A stretch of DNA of 64,000 bases from Cyanobium sp. M30B3 (GTDB taxonomy: Bacteria > Cyanobacteriota > Cyanobacteriia > PCC-6307 > Cyanobiaceae), in contig CP073761.1 of NCBI GenBank assembly GCA_018399015.1, forward strand, positions 1,054,001 through 1,118,000, given 5' to 3'. A model generated the notes under the pieces. That model made no database searches and was not told the DNA's origin. It was given only the letters and a program-made list of their open reading frames with translations. Both the position numbers and the translations under genes were made by a program. Below, piece after piece: positions 1 through 8,518 of this stretch. Each line of letters starts with the position of its first letter. Within the stretch, counting starts at the first letter, position 1.

Positions 1-789
1 GCGTTCCTCCAGCTGGCTGAGCTTGATCGGGGTGTGCAGGTTGGCCCGCGACCACTCCAGCAGGTCGTCGAAGATCTGCTCGCGGCTGCTGCGTGCGCTG
101 GGTTCGTTCTGGATGATCTGGGCCAGATTCGGGCAGAGCAGCAGGGCAAGGGTGCGATAGATCAGGTCGTCAATGTTGAGTAGATCGAGGTCGCCGCTGT
201 CGCGCAGATCGTGTTGATCAAGCAGGCGAAACGATTGCTTCAGAACAGCGATGAGTTGCTGGCTGCGCTTGTCTTTGGTGTGAATCCCCCGGCAGAAATC
301 AAGCTGGCTGGTGAAACGGCGCTCCGAAATGCCGATGCCGGCAATGGCTGCAGCTGTTTTTTTGAGGCGCTGTAGATCAATGTCAAAGACGACCCCATTA
401 AAGTGGTCTCTGATGGTGTACTTGTATTCTCTTCCTGGGCAGAAGAAGAAAGGGCGATCTTGGCGGATGGGCAGCTTCTGACCTTCGCATTCATAATCGA
501 CTCCGCCACTGAGAATCAGATTGACCGATCCGATTCCCTCGCGGGCACCGATCGTTCCCTGGATCGGCGTGGTGAAGCCGCCGGAAAGCAGCAGGTCGCC
601 AGCCTTGCAGGTGCTGGTGCGATGCATGAAACTGGATTCGTATCCCTGGCGGGGGCCGAAATCGAGAACGGCATAGTGCTGAGCAAGGCGTTCGGCCAGG
701 GCCTGGGGGTCCTGGTCCACATGGGCAATCTGATTGTTGAACGGCAACCGGGGGAGTGGGCTCTGGGCGAGCACGTTTTGAGTCAGCAT
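1..789 (-). CDS. AraC-family transcriptional regulator (C-terminus cut by window edge)
   Basis: An open minus-strand frame runs without a stop from an ATG at 789 to base 1 (263 codons). The N-terminal ~200 residues look like the beta-sandwich sensing domain common to AraC-like regulators. The last visible residues (DDLLEWSRANLHTPIKLSQL) match the entry into an AraC-type helix-turn-helix, so most of the DNA-binding domain lies outside the window. The start is chosen because the next in-frame codon triplets upstream reach a stop at 838-840 and no better start is present. The protein probably acts as a cytosolic one-component regulator; its ligand cannot be read. Five phased 13-bp repeats lie just upstream and may be its operator or that of another regulator. 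Confidence 0.75.
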   Translation of the reverse strand, partial: MLTQNVLAQSPLPRLPFNNQIAHVDQDPQALAERLAQHYAVLDFGPRQGYESSFMHRTSTCKAGDLLLSGGFTTPIQGTIGAREGIGSVNLILSGGVDYECEGQKLPIRQDRPFFFCPGREYKYTIRDHFNGVVFDIDLQRLKKTAAAIAGIGISERRFTSQLDFCRGIHTKDKRSQQLIAVLKQSFRLLDQHDLRDSGDLDLLNIDDLIYRTLALLLCPNLAQIIQNEPSARSSREQIFDDLLEWSRANLHTPIKLSQLEER

Positions 790-811
790 CTCATGGCCTC
801 TGCTGCGTAGG

Positions 812-876
812 TCAACTGCGGTGTTTAACTGCGGCGGTTAACTGAGTTGGTCAACTGTGTTGCTTAACTGAGTTGT
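812..876. repeat. five tandem 13-bp direct repeats upstream of the AraC-type gene
   Basis: Five consecutive 13-bp units begin at 812, 825, 838, 851 and 864. Each has the core AACTG in the same register (TYAACTGNGKYGN). The array starts 23 bp upstream of the regulator's ATG and covers its likely promoter. Strict 13-bp phasing without spacers resembles iterons or cooperative regulator sites; the binding protein is unknown. Confidence 0.8.
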
Positions 877-1294
877 TTGTTGATGCGAAGACTTTCGGAC
901 TTGGCAGTCGTCGATCTCTGTTGGAATTGTCAGTTGGAGATGTCAGAGACAACAGCACCAGTTGTGAAAGCCGTCATTGATCCGAATTTTGGAATCCGAT
1001 TTTAGCAGTTGTGCTGATCTCCCGACCTGAGCAAAACGACTCACCCCGTCCATGGCCCATGGTTCATGGCCATCATGTGTCCCCTGAACGTGATGTCTGG
1101 AACCAGGCATCCGGGTTGGGCGGGATGGGGCCTGGAGGGGGAGGCGGCGGATGTTTGCGTGAAGTATCAATTTGTTCGCGATCTTCGATTGATTTGTTGC
1201 GAAGTGTTCCCTCCTGTGCGCGTTGGTTTGTGGATTGCAACACTGCCTGGGCCGACTCGTCCGCTCTCGCCTCGTCGTCAGCGCCCCCCTCTCG
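877..1294. other. intergenic stretch with no convincing gene
   Basis: About 420 bp between the 13-bp repeat array and the DUF1622 gene. Several short open frames cross it on both strands, but none has family-like sequence, a signal peptide or a ribosome binding site. It probably holds the promoters of the two divergent transcription units. Confidence 0.4.
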
Positions 1295-1669
1295 ATGGTT
1301 GCCTCTGAGCATCTGGTCTCGTCCCTGGCCCTTGGGCTCCGTCCGGCCCTTGAAGGTCTGTCGGTGATCACGGTGGCCCTCGGGGTGCTGGGCAGTCTGC
1401 GGCTGATGGGGCGGCGCCGCTCCCTTGAAGCCATTCGCCTGCATCTGGGCCGCTGGCTGTCGATGGCCCTGGAATTCCAGCTGGCCGCCGATATCGTAGC
1501 CACCACGGTGAGCCCCAATGGCGAGGCGTTGATTCAGCTGGCTGCCGTGGCGCTGATCCGCAGCTTCCTCAATGTGTTCCTGGCCCGTGAGATCGCCCAG
1601 GAGCGGGCTGAGGAGGCCCGGGCCGCAGGGGGCGACTCGGCTGCTCAACTTGCCTTTCCCCGGTTGTGA
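1295..1669 (+). CDS. DUF1622 family membrane protein
   Basis: A 124-residue protein with two or three hydrophobic segments. The stretch from 'ALEGLSVITVALGV' through the positively charged turn 'MGRRRSLEAIRLHLGRW' to 'LIRSFLNVFLAREIAQER' is characteristic of the DUF1622 family of small inner-membrane proteins, whose function is unknown. The ATG at 1295 is chosen; an earlier in-frame GTG exists, but that would add unconserved residues. Its stop overlaps the GTG start of the next gene (GTGA type overlap), so the two are probably translationally coupled. It heads a three-gene membrane operon. Confidence 0.75.
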   Translation: MVASEHLVSSLALGLRPALEGLSVITVALGVLGSLRLMGRRRSLEAIRLHLGRWLSMALEFQLAADIVATTVSPNGEALIQLAAVALIRSFLNVFLAREIAQERAEEARAAGGDSAAQLAFPRL

Positions 1670-2037
1670 ATCTCACCAACGAACTGGCCCGCCAGCGCAA
1701 CCGCGATGCCGCGGAGCGCACCCTGATGGCCTGGATCCGCACCTGTCTGTCCTTGATCAGCTTCGGATTCGGTCTCGACAAGATCGTGGCTGCCATTGAC
1801 CGGGCCACGGGTGATCCAGGGCCCAGGCCGGGGGTGATCGCAGTAGCACTCTCCTTTGTGTTCACCGGCATCCTGGCGATGGCTGCCGCCACCGTTCAGC
1901 ACACCCGGGAGCTCAAGCGGCTCAGCCGGGCTGACTATGTGTATGCGGAATCCACTCGGATCGCCGCGGCCACAGCCACGCTGATCACGCTGATCGGGCT
2001 GATGGCCATGGGAATTCTGCTGTCGAACTGGCTGTGA
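1666..2037 (+). CDS. DUF202 (YidH-like) membrane protein
   Basis: A 123-residue protein with the DUF202 signature: a charged N-terminus (NELARQRNRDAAERTLMAWI) followed by three transmembrane helices, the last ending at 'MAMGILLSNWL'. The family consists of small inner-membrane proteins of unknown role. The start is GTG at 1666, overlapping the previous stop, and the stop at 2037 overlaps the start of the next gene, so all three genes form one compact operon. Its position between another small membrane protein and a transporter suggests a shared membrane function, but the sequence gives no substrate. Confidence 0.8.
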   Translation: MNLTNELARQRNRDAAERTLMAWIRTCLSLISFGFGLDKIVAAIDRATGDPGPRPGVIAVALSFVFTGILAMAAATVQHTRELKRLSRADYVYAESTRIAAATATLITLIGLMAMGILLSNWL

Positions 2038-2984
2038 TGACGATTCAAAGCGTGGTGGCCCTGCTGGTGCCGCTCACCCTGTTCACGGTGATGCTGGCCC
2101 TCGGGGTGGGCCTGCCCCTGCAGGCCTTTCGCCAGTGGCGCCAGACCTGGCCCCTGGTGATGCGGCTTGAGCTGGCCACCTGTCTGCTGGTGCCGCTGGT
2201 GGCCTGGCTGCTGCTGCTCATCCCCCCGGCTGGCCAGCTCTCCCAGGAGGTGCGCATGGCCATTGCCCTGATGGCGGCCTGTCCGAGCGCGCCGCTGATT
2301 CTGCGCAAGGCCGGCAAGACGGGCGGCGATGCCTCCCTGGCCGGTTTGCTCCAGGTGGGGGCGGCCCTGCTGGCGATCATCACCGTGCCCCTGCTGGCCC
2401 AGGCCGCTGAGCCCGTTTTCGGCGTGGCTGGCTGGGATGTGCTGCCCAGGCAGGTGGCCAGGCAGGTGGCCACCGTGCAATTGCTGCCGCTGCTGGTGGG
2501 TCTGTGGTTGCGCCGGTCCTGGCCCGAGCACATCCGCCGGCTCCAGGGCATGCTCGACCGACTGGCCAATGGGCTGCTGCTGGTGCTCTTCGGGGCCATC
2601 CTGATCCGCATCGCCCCGCTCCTGCTGGCCTTTGCCCAGGCCAATGGGATCGGCCTGCTCTGGATGGCCCTGGTGGTGCTGGCGAGCCTTGGCCTGGGCT
2701 ATGGCCTCGGTGGTTCGGCCGGGGATCGGAAACTCACCGCCGCCCTGGTCACCTCCATGCGCAACCCGGGGCTGGCGCTGTTGCTGGCCAACACCTATGC
2801 ACCCCAGGTGCCTGGCCTGAAAATAGGTATTCTCACTTATCTGCTGATCACCGTGCTGCTGTCGATCCCCCTGATTCGTCGTCGCCGTTTTGAGCTGGGC
2901 GCGTCATTCGGCAAAAGACGCAGATTCAGATCGCAACTGCCGCCCGGATTCAGTGGCCGGGCTCCGTTCCGCGCCCCACACTGA
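2037..2984 (+). CDS. bile acid:sodium symporter family (SBF/BASS) transporter
   Basis: About 315 residues with nine or so predicted transmembrane helices. The SBF-type core includes 'MAACPSAPLILRKAGKTGGD' and 'TSMRNPGLALLLANTYAP', which correspond to the two discontinuous sodium-site helices of the family. It is an inner-membrane carrier, probably sodium-coupled, for an organic anion that cannot be read; cyanobacterial members include the bicarbonate carrier SbtA only distantly, and this is not SbtA. The ATG at 2037 follows the overlapping stop of the DUF202 gene. The C-terminal ~35 residues are arginine-rich and look non-conserved. Confidence 0.75.
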   Translation: MTIQSVVALLVPLTLFTVMLALGVGLPLQAFRQWRQTWPLVMRLELATCLLVPLVAWLLLLIPPAGQLSQEVRMAIALMAACPSAPLILRKAGKTGGDASLAGLLQVGAALLAIITVPLLAQAAEPVFGVAGWDVLPRQVARQVATVQLLPLLVGLWLRRSWPEHIRRLQGMLDRLANGLLLVLFGAILIRIAPLLLAFAQANGIGLLWMALVVLASLGLGYGLGGSAGDRKLTAALVTSMRNPGLALLLANTYAPQVPGLKIGILTYLLITVLLSIPLIRRRRFELGASFGKRRRFRSQLPPGFSGRAPFRAPH

Positions 2985-3010
2985 AGGCTGATTGTCTTCT
3001 TCAGTCACCC

Positions 3011-4522
3011 ATGCCAAACGGCAAGCCCAACATCCTGATCCTCTGGGGCGATGACATCGGCCAGAGCAATCTGAGCTGCTACAGCCACGGGCTGATGGGG
3101 TACCAGACCCCCAACATCGACCGGGTGGCCAACGAAGGCGCCAAGTTCATCCACTACTACGCCGAGCAGAGCTGCACCGCCGGCCGCGCCGCCTTCATCT
3201 CCGGCCAGAGCGTGTACCGCACCGGCCTCTCCAAGGTGGGTTTGCCCGGCGCCGAGCTGGGCTTCCGCGCGGAGGATCCCACCATCGCCGAGCTGCTCAA
3301 GCCCCAGGGCTACCGCACCGGTCAGTTCGGCAAAAACCACTTCGGCGACCGTGACGAGCATCTGCCGACGATGCACGGCTTTGACGAGTTCTTCGGCAAC
3401 CTCTACCACCTCAATGCCGAAGAGGAGCCCGAGCTGCGCGATTACCCCAAGGAGGACGATCCGGAGTTCCCCAACTTCCGCAAGCGTTTTGCCCCCCGGG
3501 GCGTGCTGCACTGCTGGGCCAACGGCGACGGCACCCAGCGGATCGAGAGCACCGGCCCGCTCACCCGCAAGCGGATGGAAACCGCCGACGACGAATTCAT
3601 GGCGGAGGCCAAGCGCTTCATCCGCGATGCCGTTGCTTCCGGTGAGCCCTTCTTCGTGTGGTTCAACACCACCCACATGCACTTCCGCACCTATGCCCGT
3701 CCCCAGGACATCGGCCGGTCAGGTCGTTGGCAGTCGGAATACCACGACGTGATGATCTATCACGACGAGTGCATCGGTGAGATGCTCAACCTGCTCGATG
3801 AGCTGGGCATCACCGACGACACGATCGTGATGTATGGCACCGACAACGGGCCCCACATGAACAGCTGGCCCGATGCCGGCATGACCCCCTTCCGCAGCGA
3901 GAAGAACACCAACTGGGAAGGGGCCTTCCGCGTGCCGGCCCTGGTGCGCTGGCCCGGCAAGATCGCCGCTGGCACCAACATCACCGGGATCTGCAGTCAC
4001 CTCGACTGGCTGCCCACCCTGTTGGCCGCCGCAGGCGAACCGGAGATCAAGGAGAAGCTGCTCACGGGCTACCAGGTGGGCAACAAAACCTTCAAGATCC
4101 ACCTGGATGGCTACAACATGCTCGACTACTGGACGGGCAAGGCCGACAAGAGTCCCCGCAAGGAGTTCTTCTATTTCTCCGACGACGGTGACCTGGTGGG
4201 TCTGCGTTACGACAACTGGAAGTTCGTGTTCAAGGAGCAGCGCTGCCCAGGCACCTGCCAGATCTGGGCCGAGCCGTTCGTGGAGCTGCGGGTGCCCAAG
4301 ATCTTCAACCTGCTCACCGACCCCTATGAGCGGGCCGACATCACCTCCAACACCTACTGGGACTGGATGTTCGATCACATCTTCATGCTCGTTCCCGCCC
4401 AGACCTTCGTGGCCGATTTCCTCAAGACCTTTGTGGAGTATCCGCCACGGCAGAAGGCCTCCAGCTTCTCGTTGGAGCGGGTGATGGAGAAACTGGAGCA
4501 GGCGGCCAGCGGCGCGGCCTGA
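3011..4522 (+). CDS. arylsulfatase-type sulfatase
   Basis: A 503-residue protein of the alkaline-phosphatase-like sulfatase family. The N-terminus carries the metal-binding 'GDDIG' (about residues 13-17), and C55-T-A-G-R59 matches the CxAxR sulfatase motif in which the cysteine becomes formylglycine. Later motifs include 'MYGTDNGPHMNSWPD' (metal ligands) and 'GAFRVPALVRWPGKI'. No signal peptide is visible, so it appears cytosolic or exported by another route. It would hydrolyse a sulfate ester; the substrate is unknown. A formylglycine-generating enzyme follows 141 bp downstream, the natural maturation partner. A strong terminator hairpin lies between the two, so they may be separate transcripts. 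Confidence 0.9.
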   Translation: MPNGKPNILILWGDDIGQSNLSCYSHGLMGYQTPNIDRVANEGAKFIHYYAEQSCTAGRAAFISGQSVYRTGLSKVGLPGAELGFRAEDPTIAELLKPQGYRTGQFGKNHFGDRDEHLPTMHGFDEFFGNLYHLNAEEEPELRDYPKEDDPEFPNFRKRFAPRGVLHCWANGDGTQRIESTGPLTRKRMETADDEFMAEAKRFIRDAVASGEPFFVWFNTTHMHFRTYARPQDIGRSGRWQSEYHDVMIYHDECIGEMLNLLDELGITDDTIVMYGTDNGPHMNSWPDAGMTPFRSEKNTNWEGAFRVPALVRWPGKIAAGTNITGICSHLDWLPTLLAAAGEPEIKEKLLTGYQVGNKTFKIHLDGYNMLDYWTGKADKSPRKEFFYFSDDGDLVGLRYDNWKFVFKEQRCPGTCQIWAEPFVELRVPKIFNLLTDPYERADITSNTYWDWMFDHIFMLVPAQTFVADFLKTFVEYPPRQKASSFSLERVMEKLEQAASGAA

Positions 4523-4572
4523 TCCAGCAGATCCACCGTTTTCCAGGTGGGTGGGAACCAACCAGCGTCAGG

Positions 4573-4594
4573 GGCCCGCTTCGGCGGGCCTTTT
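4573..4594 (+). terminator. rho-independent terminator after the sulfatase
   Basis: Perfect 7-bp stem GGCCCGC / GCGGGCC with a stable TTCG tetraloop, followed by TTTT. It lies 50 bp after the sulfatase stop. Confidence 0.8.
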
Positions 4595-4663
4595 CATGGG
4601 CACTGCGCCGCTCCTGCCACACCATCGGCCTGAAGATGGTCACCTCGCTGTGTGAGCTGCCGC

Positions 4664-5647
4664 ATGTCCCCACGCCCCAGTCCCCTGCCCGTCCGTCCCC
4701 CCGGACGGCCCCCCGCGCCCGGGATGGTGTGGATTCCGGCGGGCAGGTTTGTGATGGGCTCCGATGACCACTACCCCGAAGAAGCCCCTGCCCATCCGGT
4801 GGATGTGGCGGGCTTCTGGATGGACCGCGCCCCGGTGACCAACGCCCAGTTCCTGAAGTTCGTGAAGGCCACTGGCCATCGCACCCTCGCCGAGCGGCCC
4901 GCGGATCCGCAGCTGTACCCGGCTGCCAGTGCCGCGCAACGCCAGCCCGCCTCCATCGTGTTCGTGCCGCCGCCGGGGCCGGTGCCGCAGGCCAGCCATT
5001 ACCGCTGGTGGCACTACATCCCGGGAGCCGACTGGCGCCATCCGGAAGGGCCCGGCAGCTCGATCAAGGGCCGGGACCAGCACCCCGTTGTGCATGTCGC
5101 CCATGCCGATGCCCAGGCCTATGCGGACTGGGCTGGCAAGCTGCTCCCCTCGGAGGTGGAGTGGGAGCGGGCCGCCTGGGGCGGTCGCGAGGGCTGCGAA
5201 TACGCCTGGGGTGATGACCTGCACCCGGGTGGTGTGCCAGTGGCGAACACCTTCCAGGGGGACTTCCCGCACCACAACAGCCGCCTCGATGGCTACGAGC
5301 GCACCTCGCCGGTGGGCAGCTACCCGGCCAATGGCTATGGCCTGGCCGACATGATCGGCAACGTGTGGGAATGGACCGACACCTGGTACGGGCCCCACGA
5401 ACCGACTGTGACGGGCTGTTGTGCTGCTGAGATCTCAAGGGAGCCAGCGCCGGAGGCCCTGAGGGAGGCCCTGAGCATCGACCCCAGCTCCCAGCATGGC
5501 GCCGTGCCTCGCAAGGTGGTGAAAGGGGGCTCCTTTCTCTGTGCCCCCAGTTATTGCCGGCGCTATCGGCCCGCGGCGCGAATGGCCCAGGGCATCGATA
5601 CCTCCACCTGCCACATGGGCTTTCGCTGCGTGGTGCGTCAGAGCTGA
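4664..5647 (+). CDS. formylglycine-generating enzyme (SUMF1-type)
   Basis: A 327-residue FGE-sulfatase domain protein. It opens with 'GMVWIPAGRFVMGSDD', contains the family motifs 'APVTNAQFLKFV', 'LPSEVEWERAAWGG' and 'NVWEWTDTWYG', and ends with 'GGSFLCAPSYCRRYRPAAR' and 'GFRCVVRQS'. The C-x4-C pair in the penultimate motif matches the two active cysteines that bind copper and oxidise the sulfatase cysteine. It should convert C55 of the upstream sulfatase to formylglycine. ATG at 4664 is chosen; an in-frame GTG at 4652 is the alternative. The stop overlaps the convergent mscL stop by 10 bp. Confidence 0.9.
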   Translation: MSPRPSPLPVRPPGRPPAPGMVWIPAGRFVMGSDDHYPEEAPAHPVDVAGFWMDRAPVTNAQFLKFVKATGHRTLAERPADPQLYPAASAAQRQPASIVFVPPPGPVPQASHYRWWHYIPGADWRHPEGPGSSIKGRDQHPVVHVAHADAQAYADWAGKLLPSEVEWERAAWGGREGCEYAWGDDLHPGGVPVANTFQGDFPHHNSRLDGYERTSPVGSYPANGYGLADMIGNVWEWTDTWYGPHEPTVTGCCAAEISREPAPEALREALSIDPSSQHGAVPRKVVKGGSFLCAPSYCRRYRPAARMAQGIDTSTCHMGFRCVVRQS

Positions 5648-6018
5648 CGGCGGTCGAGGGCCTCGGCCAGGCGGGTGGCTGCCGAGGCGAGCTGGGCCTG
5701 GGGATCGGGAGGGGCGATGGCCTCTTCGCTGCGGCGCATCGCTTCGATCGCCCGCACGATCAGGAACACCACGAAGGCGATCACCAGGAAGTTGATCAGG
5801 GCCACGATCACGCTGCCGGCGGGCCAGTCGGCAATGGAGTCCACATTGGCTGCCTTGAGGGCGGGCTCCAGGAGGTTGCCCATCACGAGGCTCACCACGG
5901 CATCCACCACCTTGCCGAAGGCGCCGCCGATCACCACCGCCACAGCGAGGTCAACCACATTGCCTTTGTTGACGAAGTCCTTGAAGTCGGACAGCAGGGA
6001 AGAACGGGATCGGGTCAT
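5638..6018 (-). CDS. mscL: large-conductance mechanosensitive channel
   Basis: A 126-residue protein with the MscL pattern: a short N-terminal amphipathic segment ('SLLSDFKDFVNKGNVVDLAV'), the pore helix TM1 'AVAVVIGGAFGKVVDAVVS', a periplasmic loop, TM2 'VALINFLVIAFVVFLIVRA' and a charged cytoplasmic C-terminal helix. It forms a homopentameric inner-membrane channel that opens under high membrane tension and releases solutes on osmotic downshock. It converges with the FGE gene, with a 10-bp 3' overlap. Confidence 0.95.
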   Translation of the reverse strand: MTRSRSSLLSDFKDFVNKGNVVDLAVAVVIGGAFGKVVDAVVSLVMGNLLEPALKAANVDSIADWPAGSVIVALINFLVIAFVVFLIVRAIEAMRRSEEAIAPPDPQAQLASAATRLAEALDRRQL

Positions 6019-6344
6019 GCTGGGAAAAGGGGTGTTGGCTGTTTGTGCTGGGTGGAAGTGGTGGCGTGAACCGTGCTGTCCCGCGCCCGATGATGATCGA
6101 GGCCGCTGGAGTTAAACGGTTGCGTTGGTCAGTCTGTAGTTGAGCTGTCCGAATGGGGCTGGCCGGATTCGATCGGTCAAATCGGTGGAGGGATCGACGA
6201 ACAATCCGCCTGCGAATGCTAGATGACGAGGGAGTGATTGTCTATTGAACTCAGTGGATCTCATGGCTGTCCGCCTCTCCGCGCGATGGGGCCTGCGCTG
6301 AGAGCTTGTCGCTGCCGCCACCGGGGCGGGCGGCAGCCCCTCGA
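6019..6344. other. intergenic stretch, nothing recognised
   Basis: About 325 bp between mscL and an outer-membrane protein gene, both on the minus strand. A 69-codon frame inside it has no signal, family features or ribosome binding site. It probably contains the mscL promoter. Confidence 0.4.
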
Positions 6345-7280
6345 TCAGAAGAAGAACTTCAGCCCCAGTTCGATGCCGTTCTGATCACTGCTGAAGCCAC
6401 TGGATGGCGTGCGGTCATTCTCGTAACGCAGGCCCAGAAAGCGCCAGGAGAGGTTGATGTCGGTGTTGTTGCCCACCGCATAGCCCAGGCCCACCTGGGC
6501 GTTGCCCGAGAGGTCCTTCTCGCCGCTGATGCCGAAGCCGCCGATGTCGCCGCGGGCGAACACACGCAGCTTCGGGGCCACGAACACACTGGCCTGCAGG
6601 CCGAGCAGGGGTTGGGCCCAGGTGCGTCCGAAGTTGCCCTGGCGTTCGAACACCAGGCCCAGGGGGCCGTTCCCCCGGATCTGGGCATCCACATCCAGCT
6701 GGGCGTCGATCACCCGCACGCCCGCATAGGGAATGATGCTGAAGCTGCCCGGTGCCGCCACGGCGGCCTCAGGGTCGCCGAACCGGTAACGCACGGCCAG
6801 GTCGTAGATGCCCTGGGTGCTGGCGACGCTGGCCTTGCCGGTGAAGCGCCCGCCCGGGGCGGTGCGGGCGGCATCGGAGCCCAGGCGCACATAGCTCAGA
6901 TCGGTGAGCAGGCCCCAGCGATCCCGTTCCACGCTGCCCCGCAGCGCGGAGATCCACTTCAGGCTGGAGAGGATGTCGCCGAGGTCCAGGTCGGTGTCGG
7001 CCTCAAAGCCGCGGATGGTGGTGGTACCCGTGGCCCGCAGGGGCGCAAATCCATAGAGCTCCACCGTGCCGCGCCATGGCGTGCTGTCGGCTTCCGCCTC
7101 CTGGCCAGGCTCGGGGGCGGCAGGCTCAGGGGTGGCAGGCTCGGGGGCGGCAGTGTCGGGGGATGGCACTTGGCTGTCGATCGCCTCACCCGCCTGCGCC
7201 AGGGGCGGCAGCAGCAGGCTGGCCAGCAACAGCAGGGGTGCGCTGGTGCGACGCAGCGTTGCGGAGAGGGCCGATGTCAT
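6345..7280 (-). CDS. outer-membrane beta-barrel protein, function unknown
   Basis: A 311-residue exported protein. Residues 1-30 form a signal peptide ending at 'PPLAQAG'. A proline-rich linker with repeated 'PEPA' units follows (about residues 38-62), then a series of amphipathic beta-strands typical of small barrels (GTVELYGFAPL, WGLLTDLSYVRLG, YDLAVRYRFGD). The chain ends in 'IELGLKFFF', and a C-terminal aromatic residue is a hallmark of outer-membrane barrels recognised by BamA. The Pro-rich segment could span or contact peptidoglycan. No specific function can be read. Confidence 0.65.
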   Translation of the reverse strand: MTSALSATLRRTSAPLLLLASLLLPPLAQAGEAIDSQVPSPDTAAPEPATPEPAAPEPGQEAEADSTPWRGTVELYGFAPLRATGTTTIRGFEADTDLDLGDILSSLKWISALRGSVERDRWGLLTDLSYVRLGSDAARTAPGGRFTGKASVASTQGIYDLAVRYRFGDPEAAVAAPGSFSIIPYAGVRVIDAQLDVDAQIRGNGPLGLVFERQGNFGRTWAQPLLGLQASVFVAPKLRVFARGDIGGFGISGEKDLSGNAQVGLGYAVGNNTDINLSWRFLGLRYENDRTPSSGFSSDQNGIELGLKFFF

Positions 7281-7338
7281 GGAGTGGCTGGTGGGTTGAA
7301 TGGGCTTGTGGGTGGGGTGGGCTTGAGGGCTGGTTGGC

Positions 7339-8271
7339 TCAGGGACGGGGGAACAGCAGCTGGATCTGGGCCCGGATCGTCACATCGCCGAACAGGTCAG
7401 GTTTCGCCACATTGGCGTAGGCCTGCAGAGAGGCATTCACCGGCTGGCTGCCAACCCGGAACACCCGACCGAACCCACCGCCGATCGGCACCAGCCAGCG
7501 ATCTGAGCTGGCCTGCCAATTGGCCGTGATGATCGGTGAGCTCACCAGATACCAGCCATTCGGCAGGTTGTAGTTCACAAAGGGCTGCACGAGGAACTGG
7601 CTCAGCGAGCGGCGATTCGAATCCCCGGCCACCGACCAGATCTGGTTGACCAGTCCGCCGGCCACCCAGGGTCCGTTGGTGACCACCGCCACCGCCGCTG
7701 GCCCCAGGGCCCACTGGCCGCTGCCCAGTTCGTCCCGGCTGGCGGTGGGCAACACCAGGGTGGGGCCGAAGCCCACGGTCCAGCGACCCGGCAGGTTGGG
7801 CACGACGAAGAGGGTCGGGTTCAGGTCGCCGATGCCGTTGCTGGTGCCTCCCACCGGCATGGGCTGGCTCAGCACAGGCAGGATCGTGCGTGTCACCAGT
7901 GACAGGCCATCGTTCAGCCGAAAGGGCACCACCGGCTGAACGTTCAGCACATTCAGGGTCTGGTCTTCCCTGGACCCCATCCCCAGGGTGGTGTTGTTCT
8001 GAAAGGGAACACTGATCAGGTTGGCGATCGGGTTCTGGGCCTGTTCCGCCAGTGCCTCGGTGGCGGCAGAGTCCTGGCTGGTTTCCTCAGCGCTGGGGGC
8101 AGGCAGGTCCGGTTCAGCCATCACCGGTTCCGCAATCACCGGTTCAGCCATCACCGATGCGGACTCCAGCTGCAGCGGCTCCTGCTGGTGAGCCATGACC
8201 TGGGGAGAGGAGACAAGCACAACAGCACTGCCCAGAATGCCCACCAGCTGGTGATGTCGGACCTGAACCAT
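7339..8271 (-). CDS. outer-membrane transporter-like protein ('neuromedin U'-annotated family)
   Basis: An exported protein of about 310 residues. An N-terminal signal ends near 'PQVMAHQ', followed by a low-complexity stretch with repeated '(V/I)(M/I)AEPV' units. The mature part starts with 'NPIANLISVPFQNNT' and continues with many glycine/aromatic strands up to 'IRAQIQLLFPRP'. That 'NPIANLISVPF' opening is typical of bacterial proteins often mislabelled neuromedin U and related to MetA-pathway outer-membrane barrels. The substrate is unknown. ATG at 8271 is chosen; a GTG at 8292 is possible. Confidence 0.6.
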   Translation of the reverse strand: MVQVRHHQLVGILGSAVVLVSSPQVMAHQQEPLQLESASVMAEPVIAEPVMAEPDLPAPSAEETSQDSAATEALAEQAQNPIANLISVPFQNNTTLGMGSREDQTLNVLNVQPVVPFRLNDGLSLVTRTILPVLSQPMPVGGTSNGIGDLNPTLFVVPNLPGRWTVGFGPTLVLPTASRDELGSGQWALGPAAVAVVTNGPWVAGGLVNQIWSVAGDSNRRSLSQFLVQPFVNYNLPNGWYLVSSPIITANWQASSDRWLVPIGGGFGRVFRVGSQPVNASLQAYANVAKPDLFGDVTIRAQIQLLFPRP

Positions 8272-8446
8272 CGAAAGGGCGAGGGTTGCCACGAAAGGGC
8301 CACGACCTTACGAACGACTCCAGTGAAGAATTGACCCGAAGCGCATGCCTGTGCCGAATGCGATTCTCCCGGTGTCTGTTCGCTGACACGGGTCCAGGTG
8401 GGGGGGCGGTCGGTGATCACGGTTGCTTGAAGGTGGTGGCGGGCAT

Positions 8447-8474
8447 CAAAAAACCGCCGCGTTGCGCGGCGGTT
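8447..8474 (-). terminator. rho-independent terminator
   Basis: Read on the minus strand, AACCGCCGCG / CGCGGCGGTT form a perfect 10-bp stem with a CAA loop followed by TTTTTT. It lies 45 bp downstream of the stop of the exported Arg/Asp-rich protein gene. Confidence 0.85.
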
Positions 8475-8518
8475 GCTGGTGGGTGGGGCTCAGGCGTCGC
8501 CTTCAGCTCCCGTTGTTC

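Noticed and set aside
6112-6321. 69-codon minus-strand frame between mscL and the outer-membrane protein
   Set aside because: No signal, domain, ribosome binding site or plausible composition.
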